The translations under genes and the position numbers were made by a program. Shown in pieces: positions 62,642-64,000 of a stretch of 64,000 nt of DNA; within the stretch, counting starts at the first letter, position 1; every line of letters begins with the position of its first letter. A model generated the notes under the pieces. It was not told the origin of the DNA and did not search any database. It saw only the letters and a list, made by a program, of their open reading frames with translations. The stretch is from an uncultured Bacteroidales bacterium (GTDB lineage: Bacteria; Bacteroidota; Bacteroidia; Bacteroidales; Barnesiellaceae), in contig CASFYQ010000007.1 of NCBI GenBank assembly GCA_949298955.1, positions 162,537 through 226,536 on the forward strand, given 5' to 3'.

Positions 62642-64000
62642 TTACTGCTTCTTCAAGGTAGGCAATGCTCCGGTGAGTTCGTAACGCCACTCTGAGCCTG
62701 CGCTCTGCAATGCGTTGTTCATGTCATCAACGGCATTCTGCCAAGTGATGTTACCACCCACCTTGGTGGCTTCGACGTCGGTGCCTCCCTGGTTGTAGCC
62801 GATGCCTTGTTCCTGATTGTTCTTCCAGTAGCAGGCGGTCACGGCGGTGTAGTTATTTCCCAACAAGCCGCCGATACATACACTGCCAGTGCTACTACCT
62901 GTACTAGTTACGTTGCCAATGGCATAGCAGGCAAGGATGCTGCTTCCTCCGTTGAATCCCACCACACCGCCGCCAGAGATATTCTCTGTGGGGGCTATTT
63001 CTAAGGTCACGTCGCCCGTGGCATAGCAGGCGGTCAGGGTGGCACCGTAATTCGTTTCTCCCGCTATGCCGCCGGCATAGGTCACGCCCTTCACTGTGGC
63101 CGAGGAGCTGCACCCGGTGATGGAACCGCCCCATTGAGAGCCCACCACGCCACCTACGCTGAAGCTACCGCTGACGCTGCCCGACACCGAGCAGTTTTCA
63201 ATGGTGCCTCCAAAGCTATTTCCTGCCACGCCGCCGGCATAGCCCGAACTGTTGTCGCTTGTTATCTGTACGCCCTCCAGCACCACGTTCTGCACCTTGC
63301 CGCCGGAGCCGAGGTAGCCAATCAGCCCTACATAGTTTGTCCCTTCTTGGTTGACGGTCAGCCCCGTGATGGTCTTATCTTTACCGTTGAAGGTGCCGGT
63401 GTATGGTTGGCTTTCAGTGCCTATCGGCGTCCACTCTCCCGTCAGGGTGAGGTCTGTGTCAAGGGTGATGTCGATGCCGGTATTTCCGTCGTTCACCAGC
63501 TTGGCGATGTTCTTCAGTCCCTCGGCGTTGTAGACCTCGTAGGTCTTGCCGTCCTCAGATACGGTGTATCCCGGGTCTTTTGCCGCAGCGAGGGAGACGG
63601 TGTAGGTATATTCCTCGCCCGCCTGCCAGTCGGTAGCCTCCTTCATCTTATAGACGAAGACCTTGCCGTTGGTGAAGGCGCAGGTGATGAAGGCCGTGCC
63701 CGTTGCCACACTTTGCGGGGCCATACGGGGCGATTACGGCCGGGTTGCCGTTCTCGGTGGAGAGGCCGGTCAACTTGACGGACGCCATCCCCTCGGTGTA
63801 GTCCGTCAGGATGACGGTGACCCGTGCCGTGCAGTGGGTGAAGCGGAGTGTGGGGTTGCCGTAGCTCACCGTCTGTTCCTCGGCTACGATGAGGTCGCTG
63901 CCCTCGAAGTCCTTCCGGGCACTTTGGTCGGCAGCTACCTTCACGGCAGGCGGGGTTGTCTCGCCAGCGGTGTAGGGCCACCACGCCGTGACGGTGATGT
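62642..64000 (-). pseudogene. Fimbrillin-like/GLUG-repeat surface protein, frameshifted and 5' partial
   Basis: The frame enters from the right edge with TAWWPYTAGETTPPAVKVAA and LRFTHCTARVTVILTDYTEG, the fimbrillin (Mfa-like) N-terminal domain. At GGGG (63717-63720, plus strand) the frame shifts; with three Gs the sequence would read APYGPQSVATGTAF without a break. The continuing 360-codon part has repeated GLUG-type motifs (VGLIGYLGSGGKVQNV; AGGVAGNSFGGTIENCSVSG; SVGGVVGSQWGGSITGC) and ends in a short Lys/Gln tail. It would be a surface adhesin-like lipoprotein; its leader is outside the window. Confidence 0.8.

Noticed and set aside
62456..62695. C-terminal extension of the truncated HipA frame
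   Set aside because: Translation is a read-through of AT-rich noncoding DNA with terminator hairpins and ends inside the opposite gene.

Overview
The window is a chromosomal segment of a Bacteroidota bacterium, most likely order Bacteroidales. Genes lack Shine-Dalgarno sequences and are preceded instead by the Bacteroides-type -7 element TAnnTTTG. The gene set also fits: a SusC-like TonB receptor with a regulatory N-terminal domain, TamB/TamL, a Bacteroides-type LptD, a DUF4105/Lnb protein, fimbrillin and GLUG proteins, and a tRNA-Arg without an encoded CCA. Coding DNA is around 50% GC with much TCG and CTC use, which would suit Barnesiella or a relative, but the species is not proven here.

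Left part (1-8.1 kb): a peptidoglycan and MurNAc salvage operon with SpoIID/LytB protein (partial), AmpG-type transporter, D-lactate dehydrogenase, MurK-type sugar kinase, MurQ etherase and an SGNH esterase. MurQ releases D-lactate, so the dehydrogenase closes the route. At 8.2-12.6 kb lie a minus-strand TonB-dependent receptor and a beta-helix lipoprotein. At 13.0-15.2 kb is a three-gene operon: GNAT, a PAPS-reductase/DUF3440 protein (IbrA-like) and a ParB-like protein (IbrB-like). At 15.6-17.0 kb are rubrerythrin, under a PerR-type palindrome, and a flavin reductase-rubredoxin fusion. Then come DUF4491, a mini-protein resembling a T9SS sorting domain, IlvE, an HD hydrolase, LptD, CCA-adding enzyme and GdhA.

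Middle part (25.8-29.3 kb) is accessory and AT-rich. It has two related lipoprotein genes, both with reading-frame lesions in the leader, and a regulator remnant. A small membrane-protein/winged-helix operon has a promoter that carries two copies of GTTTAT-N3-ATAAAC. Next is housekeeping: TrxA, DnaE, an M24 peptidase, HAD phosphatase, M48 protease, tRNA-Arg(CCG), Ung, a C_GCAxxG_C_C protein, an acyltransferase, a GDPD-like protein, an exported C1 aminopeptidase, a DUF5103 (T9SS plug-like) protein, a PepSY-like protein, and TamB with TamL.

Right part: two overlapping D12-class adenine methyltransferase genes (50.9-52.6 kb) are both broken, one by an exact 16-bp tandem duplication and one by a one-base shift at catalytic motif IV. 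They are followed by SecA, a phosphatase-fold protein that lacks the catalytic residues, overlapping an Lnb-type gene, an exported nitroreductase and an M15-like lipoprotein. The last 3.5 kb is a decayed accessory zone: KilA-N protein, LytTR regulator, HipB with a truncated HipA, and a fimbrillin/GLUG surface protein split by a frameshift and running off the window.

No CRISPR array, rRNA or intact insertion sequence was seen. The most unusual signals are the broken methyltransferase pair, the T9 tract in the lipoprotein leader, the duplicated operators near 28.3 kb, the IbrA/IbrB/GNAT operon, the phosphatase-like pseudoenzyme next to Lnb, and the beta-sandwich insertion in the AmpG-like transporter.
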